This document shows, piece by piece, positions 37,366-46,529 of a stretch of DNA of 64,000 nucleotides. Source of the DNA: Neomesorhizobium sp963726065 (GTDB lineage Bacteria; Pseudomonadota; Alphaproteobacteria; Rhizobiales; Rhizobiaceae); assembly GCA_963726065.1 (NCBI GenBank), contig CAVSAU010000013.1, positions 1-64,000 of the forward strand. Reading direction: 5' to 3'. A program made the translations under genes and the position numbers. Position 1 is the first letter of the stretch. Each line of letters opens with the position of its first letter. The notes under the pieces are model-generated. The model was not told the DNA's origin, made no database searches, and was given only the letters and a program-made list of their open reading frames with translations.

Positions 37366-37714
37366 ATGCACAGCACCATCTACAAGATCGTCACCGAAAC
37401 CGCATGGCGCGAAGCCGAGAAAGTCGGGCGTATTCACGGGCGCGCCGATCGATCTCAGCGACGGCTACATCCATTTCTCGACCGCCGAGCAGGCGAAGGA
37501 AACGGCGGCCAGGCATTTCGCCGGCCAGACCGGACTGCTGCTTGTGGCAATCGATGCCGAAAAGCTCGGCAGCGCGCTGAAATACGAGCCGTCGCGCGGC
37601 GGTGCGCTATTTCCGCATCTCTATGCACCGCTCAAAATGGCCGCTGTCCGCTGGGTGAAGCCACTGCCGCTCAACGCTGCGGGCGACCATCGCTTCCCGG
37701 TCATGGAGGCCTGA
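37366..37714 (+). pseudogene. DUF952 domain protein, frameshifted
   Basis: About 115 residues expected. It starts MHSTIYKIVTETAWREAEKV, then one extra G near 37427 moves the frame. The family core follows intact (VFTGAPIDLSDGYIHFSTAE, LVAIDAEKLGSALKYEPS, LFPHLYAPL). DUF952 proteins are small enzymes of uncertain role, often next to pyrD as here. The TGA overlaps the pyrD ATG (TGATG). Confidence 0.85.
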
Positions 37715-38806
37715 TGAACCCGCTCGAATGGTTCGGCCGCCAGGCGCTGTTCGCCTTCGATCCGGAGACCGCGCACGGCTTTCGATCGCTGCGCTCAAAT
37801 CCGGCCTGCCGATTTGTGGCGGACGCACCGTCGAGCGAGCGCCTCAAGACCAGGCTTTGCGGCCTCGAATTTCCCAATCCGCTCGGCATGGCCGCCGGTT
37901 ACGACAAGAACGGCGAGGTCCCCGACGCCTTGCTGGGCCTGGGTTTCGGCTTTGCCGAGGTCGGAACCGTCACGCCGCTGCTCACAACCCGGCAATCCGA
38001 AGCCGCGCATCTTCCGGCTGACCGGCGACGAAGCGGTGATCAACCGGCTCGGCTTCAACAATGAAGGCCATGATCGCTGCCACCAGAGGCTGAAGGCGCG
38101 CGGCGGGCCGGCCCGGCATCGTCGGCGTCAACATCGGCGCCAACAAGGACAGCGCCGACCGCTTCGCCGACTACGAACTGGGTGTGCGAGCGTTTTGCCC
38201 CATTTGCCTCCTATCTCACCGTCAACATTTCTTCGCCCAACACGCCGGGCCTGAGAAACATGCAGGCCCGCGAAAGCCTGGCCGAGTTGCTTTCCCGGGT
38301 TATCGCCGCGCGCGGCGGCAGCGACGCCCGCCGGCGCGACGCCGGTTCCGGTTTTCCTGAAGATCGCGCCCGATCTCGGCGAAGCCGAGCTTGCCGATAT
38401 CGCGGCCGAAGTGAACGAAAAGGCGATCGACGGCGTCATCGTTTCCAACACGACGCTGTCGCGGACCGGCTTGAAGGGAACCGCACATGCCGGCGAAGCC
38501 GGCGGCCTGTCGGGCAAACCGCTGTTCGAACGCTCGACGATCGTGCTTGCCCGGATGCGCAGGCTGCTCGGCCCCGAGATGGCGATCGTCGGCGTCGGCG
38601 GCGTCAATTCGGCCGAGACGGTGCTGGAGAAGATCAGGGCCGGCGCCGACCTCGTGCAGCTCTACACCGGCATGATCTACGCCGGCCCTTCGCTGCCCGG
38701 CCGCATCGTCAGGGAACTGGCGCGTTTTGCCGAGAACGAGGGCCTCGCCAGCCTGCGCGCCATCCGCGACACGCGGCTGGCGCATTGGGCGGACCGGCCG
38801 CTCTAA
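37714..38806 (+). pseudogene. pyrD: Dihydroorotate dehydrogenase (quinone) PyrD, frameshifted
   Basis: Class 2 membrane-associated enzyme of pyrimidine synthesis that oxidises dihydroorotate with quinone. It starts MNPLEWFGRQALFAFDPE. Segments across frames: NPLGMAAGYDKNGEVPDALL, GFAEVGTVTP, GDEAVINRLGFNNEGHD, VNISSPNTPGLRNMQARESL, GVIVSNTTLSRTGLKG, VGVGGVNSAETVLEKIRAGA and LVQLYTGMIYAGP. At least four slips. As a normally essential biosynthetic gene, its broken state points to sequence errors. Confidence 0.88.
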
Positions 38807-38869
38807 ACGCCCTGCCGGCGAACGCCGCGGGCTTCCCAAACCGTTGTCCCGCACGGCAAGATAGCGGCC

Positions 38870-39782
38870 ATGAAGCTGCCGATCGTCCACCATCCCGACT
38901 ACGACGCCAAACTTCCCGCCGACCATCGCTTTCCGATGGGCAAATACCGCGCTCTGATGGAACGCCTGCGGCGCGCGACCTGCTGCGGCGGCGCCATCGC
39001 AGCGTGCCGGCTCCGGCCGATCCGGAATGGCTGAAGCGGGCGCACGACCCGCCTATGTCGAGCAGGTGATCGACCTGCACGCGTGCCGCACAGAGATCGA
39101 GCGCGAGATCGGCTTTCCCGATCGGCGAGCGGGTGTCGCGCCGCGCGCAGCTGGCGGCCGCCGGCACGCTGCTCGCCGCGCGGCTGGCGCTCGAGCACGG
39201 CATCGCCTGCAACACGGCCGGCGGCAGCCATCACGCGCGCCGCGCGCAGGGCGCCGGCTTCTGCACCTTCAACGATGTCGGCGTCGCCGCGCTCGGTGCT
39301 GCTTGCCGAACGGCTCGTCGAGCGCGTCCTGGTCGTCGACCTCGACGTGCACCAGGGCGACGGCACCGCCGACATCTTCGCGCGGCGAGCCGCGCGTCTT
39401 CACCTTCTCGATGCATGGCGAGCGCAATTATCCCGGTGCGCAAGATCGCCTCGGACCTCGACATCGGCCTGCCCGACGGGACCGGCGACGCCGCCTATCT
39501 CGAGCGCCTGCGCGAGCGTCCTGCCGAGCCGTCACGGCGCGCTCGGCCGCCCGACATCGTCTTCTACAATGCCGGCGTCGATCCGCATGCCGACGACCGG
39601 CTCGGCCGGCTGGCGCTGACCGACGACGGCCTGCGCGCAGCGCGACCGGACGGTGATCGGCCATTTCCGCGAGCGCGGCATCCCGCTCTGCGGGGTGATC
39701 GGCGGCGGCTATTCGACGCGACGTCGCAGCGCTCGCCGCGCGCCACGCCATCCTGTTCGAGGTGGCGGCGGAATTCGCCTGA
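38870..39782 (+). pseudogene. Histone deacetylase/acetoin-utilisation family protein, frameshifted
   Basis: About 300 residues expected. It starts MKLPIVHHPDYDAKLPADHR. Family motifs across frames: GIACNTAGGSHHARRAQGAG (active-site HH), FCTFNDVGVAA, VLVVDLDVHQGDGTADIF (zinc Asp/His), FSMHGERNYP, DIVFYNAGVDPHADDRLG and GVIGGGYS. Several slips. Bacterial members deacetylate acetylated polyamines or proteins. Likely an intact gene with base errors. Confidence 0.85.
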
Positions 39783-39785
39783 GGC

Positions 39786-40051
39786 TCAGCGGCGGTAGCT
39801 GAACAGCCGCAGCATCGATGAAGGCCGGGATGACGATGGCCGCGCCGAGCAGGAAATAGCCGAGGAAGCGGTCGATCGCCGCGAAAGCCCATGTTCCAGA
39901 TATCGAGGAAGAAATCGCGGATGCCGTAGAGCACGTCGAAGGGCGACCAGCCGAAGGCGCTCATCACGATGCCGACCAGGAACGACACGACGATCAGCTT
40001 CAGGAGCACCCGCAGCGGGCTGTCGCCGAGAAAACGCGTCAATCCCGACAT
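39786..40051 (-). pseudogene. DUF6460-type small membrane protein, frameshifted
   Basis: Begins MSGLTRFLGDSPLRVLLKLI with a first helix, then FDVLYGIRDFFLDIWNMGF. A slip near 39885 moves the frame; the second helix and the LRLFSYRR end are in other frames. About 88 residues. The family is a common rhizobial inner-membrane protein without known role. Confidence 0.75.
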
Positions 40052-40186
40052 CGGTCTGATCCTTCATCGACTCGAGCGTCCGCAGAATACGCATTTGCAG
40101 TCGGCAGGCTTCAAGCCGCATTTCGGCCAAGGCTGCGCTGTTTGCGATTGCCGAACGCGCGCGAGGCCATGATAATCAGAAGCCGC

Positions 40187-40260
40187 GCGGGTATGATGTA
40201 ATGGTAGCTTGTCAGCTTCCCAAGCTGATCGCGCGGGTTCGATTCCCGCTACCCGCTCCA
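40187..40260 (+). tRNA. tRNA-Gly, anticodon CCC
   Basis: 74 bases including the encoded CCA. The acceptor stem GCGGGTA pairs with TACCCGC. The anticodon stem-loop TCAGC-TTCCCAA-GCTGA gives anticodon CCC (decodes GGG). The T arm is CGGGTTCGATTCCCG-like. All arms fold cleanly. Confidence 0.95.
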
Positions 40261-40558
40261 GCAATTTCAGCGCTTGCAACGTAAATCGCTTAATGCGTTA
40301 AACGGTTTACGAAAAGTTTTACACCTTACGTTCGCGTGCGACCAGGACAGTCGAACCATGTCCCCTGCCCTCAATCCGGTGTGAGCGGCAGGTCGACGGC
40401 GTGCGCGATTTCGGTCGAGCAAGTCTTATTCACGTGTATTGCGTCCAGATGATCGGGCCCGGGACGACGAATATTGGCTACGATTGGGCGCTGTGATCCG
40501 AGGGTCTAGTTCTTTCCAGCGCGCCAACTGGCGCACGCGGCACCGAGCGGCCAAGGGC
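40261..40558. other. 298-bp gap, nothing recognised
   Basis: Follows the tRNA. No integrase or attachment-site duplication of the tRNA end was seen, so there is no sign of an integrated element. Confidence 0.35.
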
Positions 40559-41050
40559 TCAGCCGTCCAGCCAGGCGGCGAGGCCGTCCAGCGTCTGCAG
40601 CCCGTATTCCACCGCGCCGAAGCCGATGACCACCTGACGCCGCTCGCGACTGGGGTGCAGCTGGCGCATGGTCAGCACCGTCTTGCCGTCGGTCTGCTCA
40701 TCGAACGTCACCGTGGCGCGGAAACGGTCGGGGTCGTCGGGGGCGGGCGTACCATAGTCCATCACGATCCGCTCGTTCGGCACGATCTCCAGAAAGCGCA
40801 TGAGGTTCGGGAAGCGCTGCTCCTGGCCCTCGAACACGCCCACCATGTCGAACCGCCAGATCCCGCCCTCGCGGATATCGGCCTCGTGGCTCTCGATGCT
40901 GAGGCCGGCCGGGCCGTACCATTCGGCTAGCGCCTTGGGGTCCATCCAGGCGGCAAAGACCTTGTCGCGTGGGTGGTTGAGCAGCTTCACCAGCACGATT
41001 TCGCGATCGAGCGACCAAGTCTCAAACAGGTTTGCCATGTCCTTCATCAT
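40559..41050 (-). CDS. SRPBCC/AHSA1-domain protein
   Basis: 163 residues. Typical activator-of-Hsp90-like ATPase homologue motifs: VLVKLLNHPRDKVFAAWMDP, WYGPAGLSIESHEADIREGG, then WRFDMVGV, and TMRQLHP near the end. The start may also be 41047 or 41038. Overlaps the end of the ArsR gene by 29 bases. Such ArsR-SRPBCC pairs are common; the SRPBCC protein probably binds a small hydrophobic ligand, role unproven. Confidence 0.88.
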   Translation of the reverse strand: MMKDMANLFETWSLDREIVLVKLLNHPRDKVFAAWMDPKALAEWYGPAGLSIESHEADIREGGIWRFDMVGVFEGQEQRFPNLMRFLEIVPNERIVMDYGTPAPDDPDRFRATVTFDEQTDGKTVLTMRQLHPSRERRQVVIGFGAVEYGLQTLDGLAAWLDG

Positions 41051-41378
41051 CCTCTTCCGTCTTGTCCAAGTAGATTTCCAGCCGATTCAACCGCTCGGCC
41101 CAGCGCCGACGCTCTGCTTCCATCCAGCCCGCCGCCTCGTCGAAGCGCGCCTGCACCAGCCGGCACCAGCGGCTGCGCCCGCTCTTCTCGCTGACGATCA
41201 GCCCGCAATCTTCAAGCACCTTGAGATGCTGGACGAAGGAGGGCAGTGCCATGTCGAAAGGTTCGGCCAAGGCGCTGACCGGCACCTCGCCCTCGGCCAG
41301 CCGCGACACCACCGCGCGGCGGGTCGGGTCGCTGAGAGCGTGAAAGGCGAGGTCGAGGGGGGCAGAATGGTAAGGCAT
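41022..41378 (-). CDS. ArsR-family transcriptional regulator
   Basis: 118 residues. The winged helix begins LDLAFHALSDPTRRAVVSRL, with VSALAEPFDMALPSFVQHLK and VLEDCGLIVSEKSGR. No metal-binding cysteine motif (CxC) is visible, so it is probably of the non-metal subclass paired with SRPBCC proteins. Its start codon lies inside a perfect 14-bp palindrome, which suggests autorepression. Confidence 0.92.
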   Translation of the reverse strand: MPYHSAPLDLAFHALSDPTRRAVVSRLAEGEVPVSALAEPFDMALPSFVQHLKVLEDCGLIVSEKSGRSRWCRLVQARFDEAAGWMEAERRRWAERLNRLEIYLDKTEEDDEGHGKPV

Positions 41379-41437
41379 ATGCCTTAGTAAAGTGGATCGT
41401 GGCGGCAGTCAAGGAGATTAAGGTACTTGCCTTAGTA
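41371..41437. promoter_or_regulatory. Two 19-bp operator-like repeats of the arsR promoter
   Basis: TAAGGCATATGCCTTAGTA (41371-41389) and TAAGGTACTTGCCTTAGTA (41419-41437) match at 16 of 19 positions and lie 48 bp apart. The first holds a perfect 14-bp palindrome over the arsR start codon. They are likely binding sites for the ArsR protein. Confidence 0.7.
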
Positions 41438-41759
41438 TGCACCGACAGGCCGCCTACGGACCGGCAGCTCTAGGCAGCAGTTCGGCAATGCGCCTTATTG
41501 CGGCCATCAGGTAGATCGAACTCTGATCCCGGAAGCGGCCGTCTGCAGAGCTGGCAACATCAGCTTTGAGGTCAAGCCATTGCGAAGGCGGCGAATGGTT
41601 ATGCGACTTTCTCCTCGTGGTTACACAGCCGTTCCGAATTCTCTGTCTGCGGCATATCGTTCGGCGGCGCATTGGGCGCGATGCTTGGACCGGCAACCCG
41701 TCCAAGCCAACACAGGAGTAAGCCGGTGACGGGCAGACTAAATTTGCAGGGCGCCTGAC
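41379..41759. other. 381-bp gap: arsR operators, then nothing certain
   Basis: After the operators, a minus-strand frame (41454-41801) ends in a helix-like stretch (QSSIYLMAAIRRIAELLP) but starts in Arg-rich, non-coding-looking sequence. It may be the end of a decayed gene. No hairpin or RNA was recognised. Confidence 0.35.
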
Positions 41760-42422
41760 ATGGGCAGGACTGTTCGCCGCAGCACCACTGGTGTGCGTCA
41801 ATTCCTAGATCTTCAGCAGCAGCGAGATTGGATAAAGGGCAAGACCGACTTGCCGGACGCAGCCGACCGCCTAGAGTCCCTGGAACAGCGCTTCAAATAT
41901 GCCGCGCGATTTGAGAAGCTGCTTCGTCGCCCGCAGGCAAGAGAAGTGCTGGATATTCTCCGGCTATACGGTCCAAACTGCATTCCAATTCCGCGCAAGA
42001 CCGAGCGTTACTACTGGTCGGTTTCTTGTCTGCCGTCGACCTCGGACAAGCCGCTCGTCCGCGTCAACGCGAGCTGGATGGAGCTATTCACGCTCTATGC
42101 CCACGGCGAGGATATTCGCGCCAGGTTCATCGTGCATCTATCGGATTTCACAACGGATCGTTCAGCCACGCCGCGCCAAGTGGACGAACCCCTCCTCCAG
42201 CAAAGTGTCGCGATGCCCGAGGACGTGAACTATTTCTTCCCGCGTGGTGCAGACATTTTTGGCATCAATGTAGGCGGCTCTGTCTCGATCCGTAAATTCC
42301 TCGCGAGCAGCCGCGTGTTGCAGGCCATTCGGACGTTCAACCTGACGCATATGAACCGGGGACGGAACGCCTACCAGGCGAGCCATTGCTACAGCGTGGC
42401 GGATTACATGCAGGCAGATTGA
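41760..42422 (+). CDS. Hypothetical protein, 220 aa
   Basis: A soluble protein with ordinary composition. No signal peptide, membrane segment or known motif. It includes QQQRDWIKGKTDLPDAADRL (polar helix) and a later region with Phe/Ile beta-strand character (FFPRGADIFGINVGGSVSIR). The start has only a weak ribosome-binding site. Function unknown; it stands alone between the ArsR pair and the AraC regulator gene. Confidence 0.55.
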   Translation: MGRTVRRSTTGVRQFLDLQQQRDWIKGKTDLPDAADRLESLEQRFKYAARFEKLLRRPQAREVLDILRLYGPNCIPIPRKTERYYWSVSCLPSTSDKPLVRVNASWMELFTLYAHGEDIRARFIVHLSDFTTDRSATPRQVDEPLLQQSVAMPEDVNYFFPRGADIFGINVGGSVSIRKFLASSRVLQAIRTFNLTHMNRGRNAYQASHCYSVADYMQAD

Positions 42423-42504
42423 AAGATGCGCGCCACAAGCGGACGCTACAAACCACTCCTTGCTACTTGTAGCTGTTGTCGCCAATGACAAGGAAGGGCG
42501 AAGG

Positions 42505-43401
42505 TCAAGCCGAGCCTCTTGCCGAAATCTTTCGGAAGTCGGACGGCGACATGCCGGCGAGCTTACGAAACGACTTGTTGAAAGCACTGAGCGAGCCAAA
42601 GCCACTGTCCATAGCCACACGCAGCACATTGGCGTCCTTATTCATCAGCAGCGCCTGCGCATAGCTCAGTCGCAAGAGATTGACATACTCGTTGAGCGTC
42701 ATTCCGGTCGATTTCTTGAAGACGCTCATCGCATATTTGGGATGGATGTCGGCTGCCGCCGCGATGTCCACGCAATCAATCTCGTAGAGAAAATTCTCCG
42801 CGATGAAGTCGCACATATGCCCGACGTTGCGCGAGGATTGCTGATCGAACGGACTGGCGGCATCAGCGTAGGCGGACGCGTCGGGTACGAGGCGGTAGGG
42901 CTCGAACCGCACACGCTCCAGACGAAGCAGGAGTTCGTTCACAGCGTGCTCGGTCTTGGCAGGGTCGCCTGAGCGCGCATAGCCGTTCCAGCGTTCGAAA
43001 TTGTTCACATCGGAGGGATCGGTTGCGCCAGTGACGAGGGTCGCTCCTGTCATCAGGCGATGCCGAAGATCAATGGGCAGATGCAGCCGGAAAAAATGCA
43101 CCAGTGGCAGGTGCGCACCGGCATAGACAGCATCGTCGGATGAATAATCCATTTGATGCGGCAAGCCGCCCCAAAACAGGCACATGTCGCCCGCAGCAAG
43201 AGCAATGTCGTGATCATTCATCAGGTAGTGCACCGTGCCTTGCACGATGAAATTGACCTCCACCTGCGCGTGCCAGTGCGGTTTCAGCATAATCAGCGGA
43301 TGGTTGTGGAACATCTGCAGCATCAAAGGCAGGCCTTCGACGCTGCTGGCGCCGGGCTGGTAAAACGGCCTGTCGGGCATCTTACTTTCCGCCAAATCCA
43401 T
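42505..43401 (-). CDS. AraC-family transcriptional regulator of the adjacent sugar operon
   Basis: 298 residues with a MelR-like cupin N-terminus (KPHWHAQVEVNFIVQGTVHY, GDMCLFWGGLPHQM) and a C-terminal pair of HTH motifs (DIAAAADIHPKYAMSVFKKS and VAMDSGFGSLSAFNKSFRKL). The start has AAAGGGAAT upstream. It is divergent from the sugar ABC operon with an 83-bp gap, so it probably activates that operon on binding its sugar. Confidence 0.93.
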   Translation of the reverse strand: MDLAESKMPDRPFYQPGASSVEGLPLMLQMFHNHPLIMLKPHWHAQVEVNFIVQGTVHYLMNDHDIALAAGDMCLFWGGLPHQMDYSSDDAVYAGAHLPLVHFFRLHLPIDLRHRLMTGATLVTGATDPSDVNNFERWNGYARSGDPAKTEHAVNELLLRLERVRFEPYRLVPDASAYADAASPFDQQSSRNVGHMCDFIAENFLYEIDCVDIAAAADIHPKYAMSVFKKSTGMTLNEYVNLLRLSYAQALLMNKDANVLRVAMDSGFGSLSAFNKSFRKLAGMSPSDFRKISARGSA

Positions 43402-43484
43402 ATTCCCTTTGTCGAGGACAGACCCTGCGCGACGCCTAGTTTAGTTGCGCTCGCAGAGAGAGCAAATGAAATGGGAGGATTTCA

Positions 43485-44756
43485 ATGCGCAACATTCTGA
43501 CCTGCGCCGCGTTTGCGCTTGCCTTGGGTTCCGGCCCGGCCTTTGCGCAATCGGGCGAAATCACGATCTGGAGCTGGAACGTCGCCGCCTCGTCGCTGAA
43601 GGCCACGGTTGCTGGCTTCAACAAGCAATTCCCCGACGTCAAGGTAACGGTCGAGGATCTCGGCAACCAGCAGACCTTCGACAAGACGCTGGCAGGGTGC
43701 GCGGCCGGCGGCGCTGGTTTGCCAGACATTCTTTCGATCGAAAATCACGAATCCGAAATCTTCTGGAGCCAGTTCCCTGATTGCTTCGTCGATCTGAAGA
43801 CACTGGGTTACACGGACGAGATCGCCGCCAAGTTCCCCGACTTCAAGCGCACGGAACTTGAAGTTGGCGGCAAGGCCTATGCGATGCCATGGGATTCCGG
43901 CCCGGTCGCCATGTTCTACCGGCGCGATTTCTACGAAAAGGCAGGCGTCGATCCAGCGACGATCAAAAACTGGGACGATTTCATCGCCGCCGGCAAGAAG
44001 GTGATGGAAGCCAATCCGGGCGTCACCATGACCCAGGCGGACATGAACGGCGACACCGAATTCTTCCGGATGATCGCCAATGAGCAGAGCTGTGGCTACT
44101 ACAGCAAGGATGCTCAGTCGATAACGGTAAACCAGCCGGGTTGCGTTACAGCTCTGGAGAAGGTCAAGGCGTTGAAGGACGCGGGCCAGCTCATTCCGGG
44201 AACATGGGACGAGAAGATCCAGGCGAACACGGCCGGCACCGTGGCAACGCAAATGTATGGTGGCTGGTACGAGGGCACCATCCGCTCCACGTCCCCCGAT
44301 CTCGCCGGTAAGTGGGGCGTCTATCTTATGCCCAGTGCTTCCGCGGATGGACCTCGCGCGGCCAATCTGGGCGGCTCTTCGCTCGCTATCACCTCGGCAT
44401 CCCAGCACAAGGAAGCCGCTTGGGCCTATCTCAACTATACGCTTGGAACCAATGACGGCCAGGTCACCATGTTGAAAGAGTTCGGGCTCGTGCCTTCACT
44501 TCTGACAGCGCTGGACGATCCGTTCGTTTCACAGGAACAGCCCTTTTGGGGCGGGCAGAAGTTGTGGGTAGACATCCTGTCGACGTTGCCCAAGGTCGTG
44601 CCCAGCCGCGGCACCCCATTCTTCTCGGATGCGGACGAGATCCTGGTCGCCGTACAGCTCAAATATCTCAATGGCGGCTACCCCGACGCCAAGTCGGCGC
44701 TCGACGACGCGGCCAACCAGATCGCGAGCGCGACCAGCCTGCCGATCGCCGAGTAA
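43485..44756 (+). CDS. ABC transporter sugar-binding protein
   Basis: 423-residue family-1 solute-binding protein. Signal peptide MRNILTCAAFALALGSGPA with cleavage after FAQ; the mature protein opens SGEITIWSWNVAASSLKA. A GGGAGG site precedes the ATG. It is the first gene of a five-gene carbohydrate operon. The sugar is not identifiable from sequence alone. Confidence 0.92.
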   Translation: MRNILTCAAFALALGSGPAFAQSGEITIWSWNVAASSLKATVAGFNKQFPDVKVTVEDLGNQQTFDKTLAGCAAGGAGLPDILSIENHESEIFWSQFPDCFVDLKTLGYTDEIAAKFPDFKRTELEVGGKAYAMPWDSGPVAMFYRRDFYEKAGVDPATIKNWDDFIAAGKKVMEANPGVTMTQADMNGDTEFFRMIANEQSCGYYSKDAQSITVNQPGCVTALEKVKALKDAGQLIPGTWDEKIQANTAGTVATQMYGGWYEGTIRSTSPDLAGKWGVYLMPSASADGPRAANLGGSSLAITSASQHKEAAWAYLNYTLGTNDGQVTMLKEFGLVPSLLTALDDPFVSQEQPFWGGQKLWVDILSTLPKVVPSRGTPFFSDADEILVAVQLKYLNGGYPDAKSALDDAANQIASATSLPIAE

Positions 44757-44823
44757 TTGCACCGGAACGATCGGGTGGGCCTAGCGCCCGCCCGATCATC
44801 AGACTGTAGCTGGAACCTCGACC

Positions 44824-45684
44824 ATGCGGCTGCGCACACGAACGGCTTACGCGTTCCTGACGCCATACCTGCTTGTCTTCCTGGCGTTCTGGATCTGGCC
44901 GATCGCAAACTCGTTCTGGCTGTCGTTCCTGAACACACGGAGCGCCAACTGGACATTCAATCCCCGAGTGACCTGGGGCCGGCTGCTCGTCGATCCAGCC
45001 TTCGCAAACGCACTCTGGAACACGCTTATCATCCTCACCATCCAGGTGCCGATCATGATCGCGCTGGCAACGGTGCTCGCAACGCTTCTGAATTCGTCGA
45101 TGCTCAAGGCAAGAGGCCTCTTCCGCTTCGCTTTCTTCGCGCCTGTGGTGGTCGGCGAGGTCGCCTACGCAGCCGTGTTTCGCCTGATGTTCAATCACGA
45201 GTTCGGCATCATCAACAAGATGCTTGCCGTCGCCAGCGTGCCGGCGATTCCCTGGCTTTCCAGTCCGAACGCCGCGATGGCCGTGATCATCATCGCAGTC
45301 ACCTGGCGCTGGGCCGGATACAACGCGATCATAATTCTTGCAGGGTTGCAGTCGATTCCCGAGGACGTCTACGAGGCGGCGACGCTGGACGGCGTGTCGA
45401 AGACGCGGCAGTTCTTTTTTATCACCCTGCCGCTGCTAAGGCCGGTTATCGTGCTTTGCGTGGTTATCTCCGTCATCGGCACAATGCAGCTTTTCTCCGA
45501 ACCGTTCCTGATAACCAACCGGGGCGGCCCAGGTCAGGCGACCGAGACGCTCGGCCTCTTCCTCTACCGGCAAGCCTTCGGAGCGTTCAATTTCGGCTAC
45601 GCTTCCGCGATCGCCTACACCATCGCGGCGCTTGCCATCGTTATCTCTCTCATCAACCTCTGGCTGGGAAGGGAACGCGAATGA
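44824..45684 (+). CDS. Sugar ABC transporter permease, MalF type
   Basis: 286 residues, six membrane helices. The EAA loop is YEAATLDGVSKTRQFFFITL, and the NRGGPGQATET motif is near the end. It starts 67 bases after the binding-protein gene and ends in an ATGA overlap with the next permease. Confidence 0.92.
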   Translation: MRLRTRTAYAFLTPYLLVFLAFWIWPIANSFWLSFLNTRSANWTFNPRVTWGRLLVDPAFANALWNTLIILTIQVPIMIALATVLATLLNSSMLKARGLFRFAFFAPVVVGEVAYAAVFRLMFNHEFGIINKMLAVASVPAIPWLSSPNAAMAVIIIAVTWRWAGYNAIIILAGLQSIPEDVYEAATLDGVSKTRQFFFITLPLLRPVIVLCVVISVIGTMQLFSEPFLITNRGGPGQATETLGLFLYRQAFGAFNFGYASAIAYTIAALAIVISLINLWLGRERE

Positions 45685-46517
45685 GAAGCAAGTCTTCCGC
45701 CGAACTCAGGCGCAAGATCGCGCTTCACGCGGCGCTCGTACCGCTTGCCCTGATCTGGCTTTTCCCGCTTTGGATGATGTTCGTCTTTTCGACCATGTCG
45801 GAAAACGGCATCTTCAGCCCCGGGATTGTCCTCACTCCATCCGACCAGTTCGCGCAAAATTTCGTTGTCTTGGAGCGGGATGTCGGCTTCGTTCGCGCCA
45901 CCACCATTTCGATCCTGGTCGCGGCAGCCTACACGTTCCTGTCGGTCGCGCTGACGTCTATGGCCGGCTGGGCGCTGGCCAGCTACCGGTTCGTGGGCAA
46001 GAGCGTCGTGCTTGCGACCATCCTTGGAACATTGACACTGCCGTATTTCGTTGTCGTCATCCCGCAATTCATCATGGTGGCGCGCGACTTCGGTCTCGAT
46101 AACACGTGGTTCGCGCTGATCGTGCCGCCGTTGTTCAATTCGCTTGGCGTTCTCTTTATGCGCCAGACGTTCCAGATGATGCCGGGCGAGTTGTTCGACG
46201 CTGCCCGCGTGGAGGGCGTCAAGGAATGGCGCATCTTCGTTTTCGTTGGCCTGCCGCTGGCGCGGCCGGCCATCGCCGCCCTTTCGATCATTCTCTTCCT
46301 GCATAGTTGGAACAACTATCTCTGGCCGCTCCTGATCAACAGCAAGCCAGCAATGATGACCGCGCCGGTGGCGCTCGGCAGCCTGATCGGGCTGACCAAG
46401 GTTTCGTGGGGTGGCATCATGACGGGCGCAGTAATGCTGACCGCGCCGATGCTAATTCTCTTTGTGGCGCTGCAGCGCCATTTCGTTGCCGGCATCTCCG
46501 CCGGCGCGGTCAAGTAG
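45681..46517 (+). CDS. Sugar ABC transporter permease, MalG type
   Basis: 278 residues, six helices. The EAA-like loop is FDAARVEGVKEWRIFVFVGL, followed by PLARPA. It ends with the usual MalG tail (FVAGISAGAVK). Coupled to the upstream permease by ATGA. Confidence 0.92.
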   Translation: MRSKSSAELRRKIALHAALVPLALIWLFPLWMMFVFSTMSENGIFSPGIVLTPSDQFAQNFVVLERDVGFVRATTISILVAAAYTFLSVALTSMAGWALASYRFVGKSVVLATILGTLTLPYFVVVIPQFIMVARDFGLDNTWFALIVPPLFNSLGVLFMRQTFQMMPGELFDAARVEGVKEWRIFVFVGLPLARPAIAALSIILFLHSWNNYLWPLLINSKPAMMTAPVALGSLIGLTKVSWGGIMTGAVMLTAPMLILFVALQRHFVAGISAGAVK

Positions 46518-46529
46518 TCGGGAGGGACC

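Noticed and set aside
40187..40558. tRNA-Gly as an integration site of a mobile island
   Set aside because: No integrase gene, no repeated tRNA 3' end within the window and no change of gene style beyond it.
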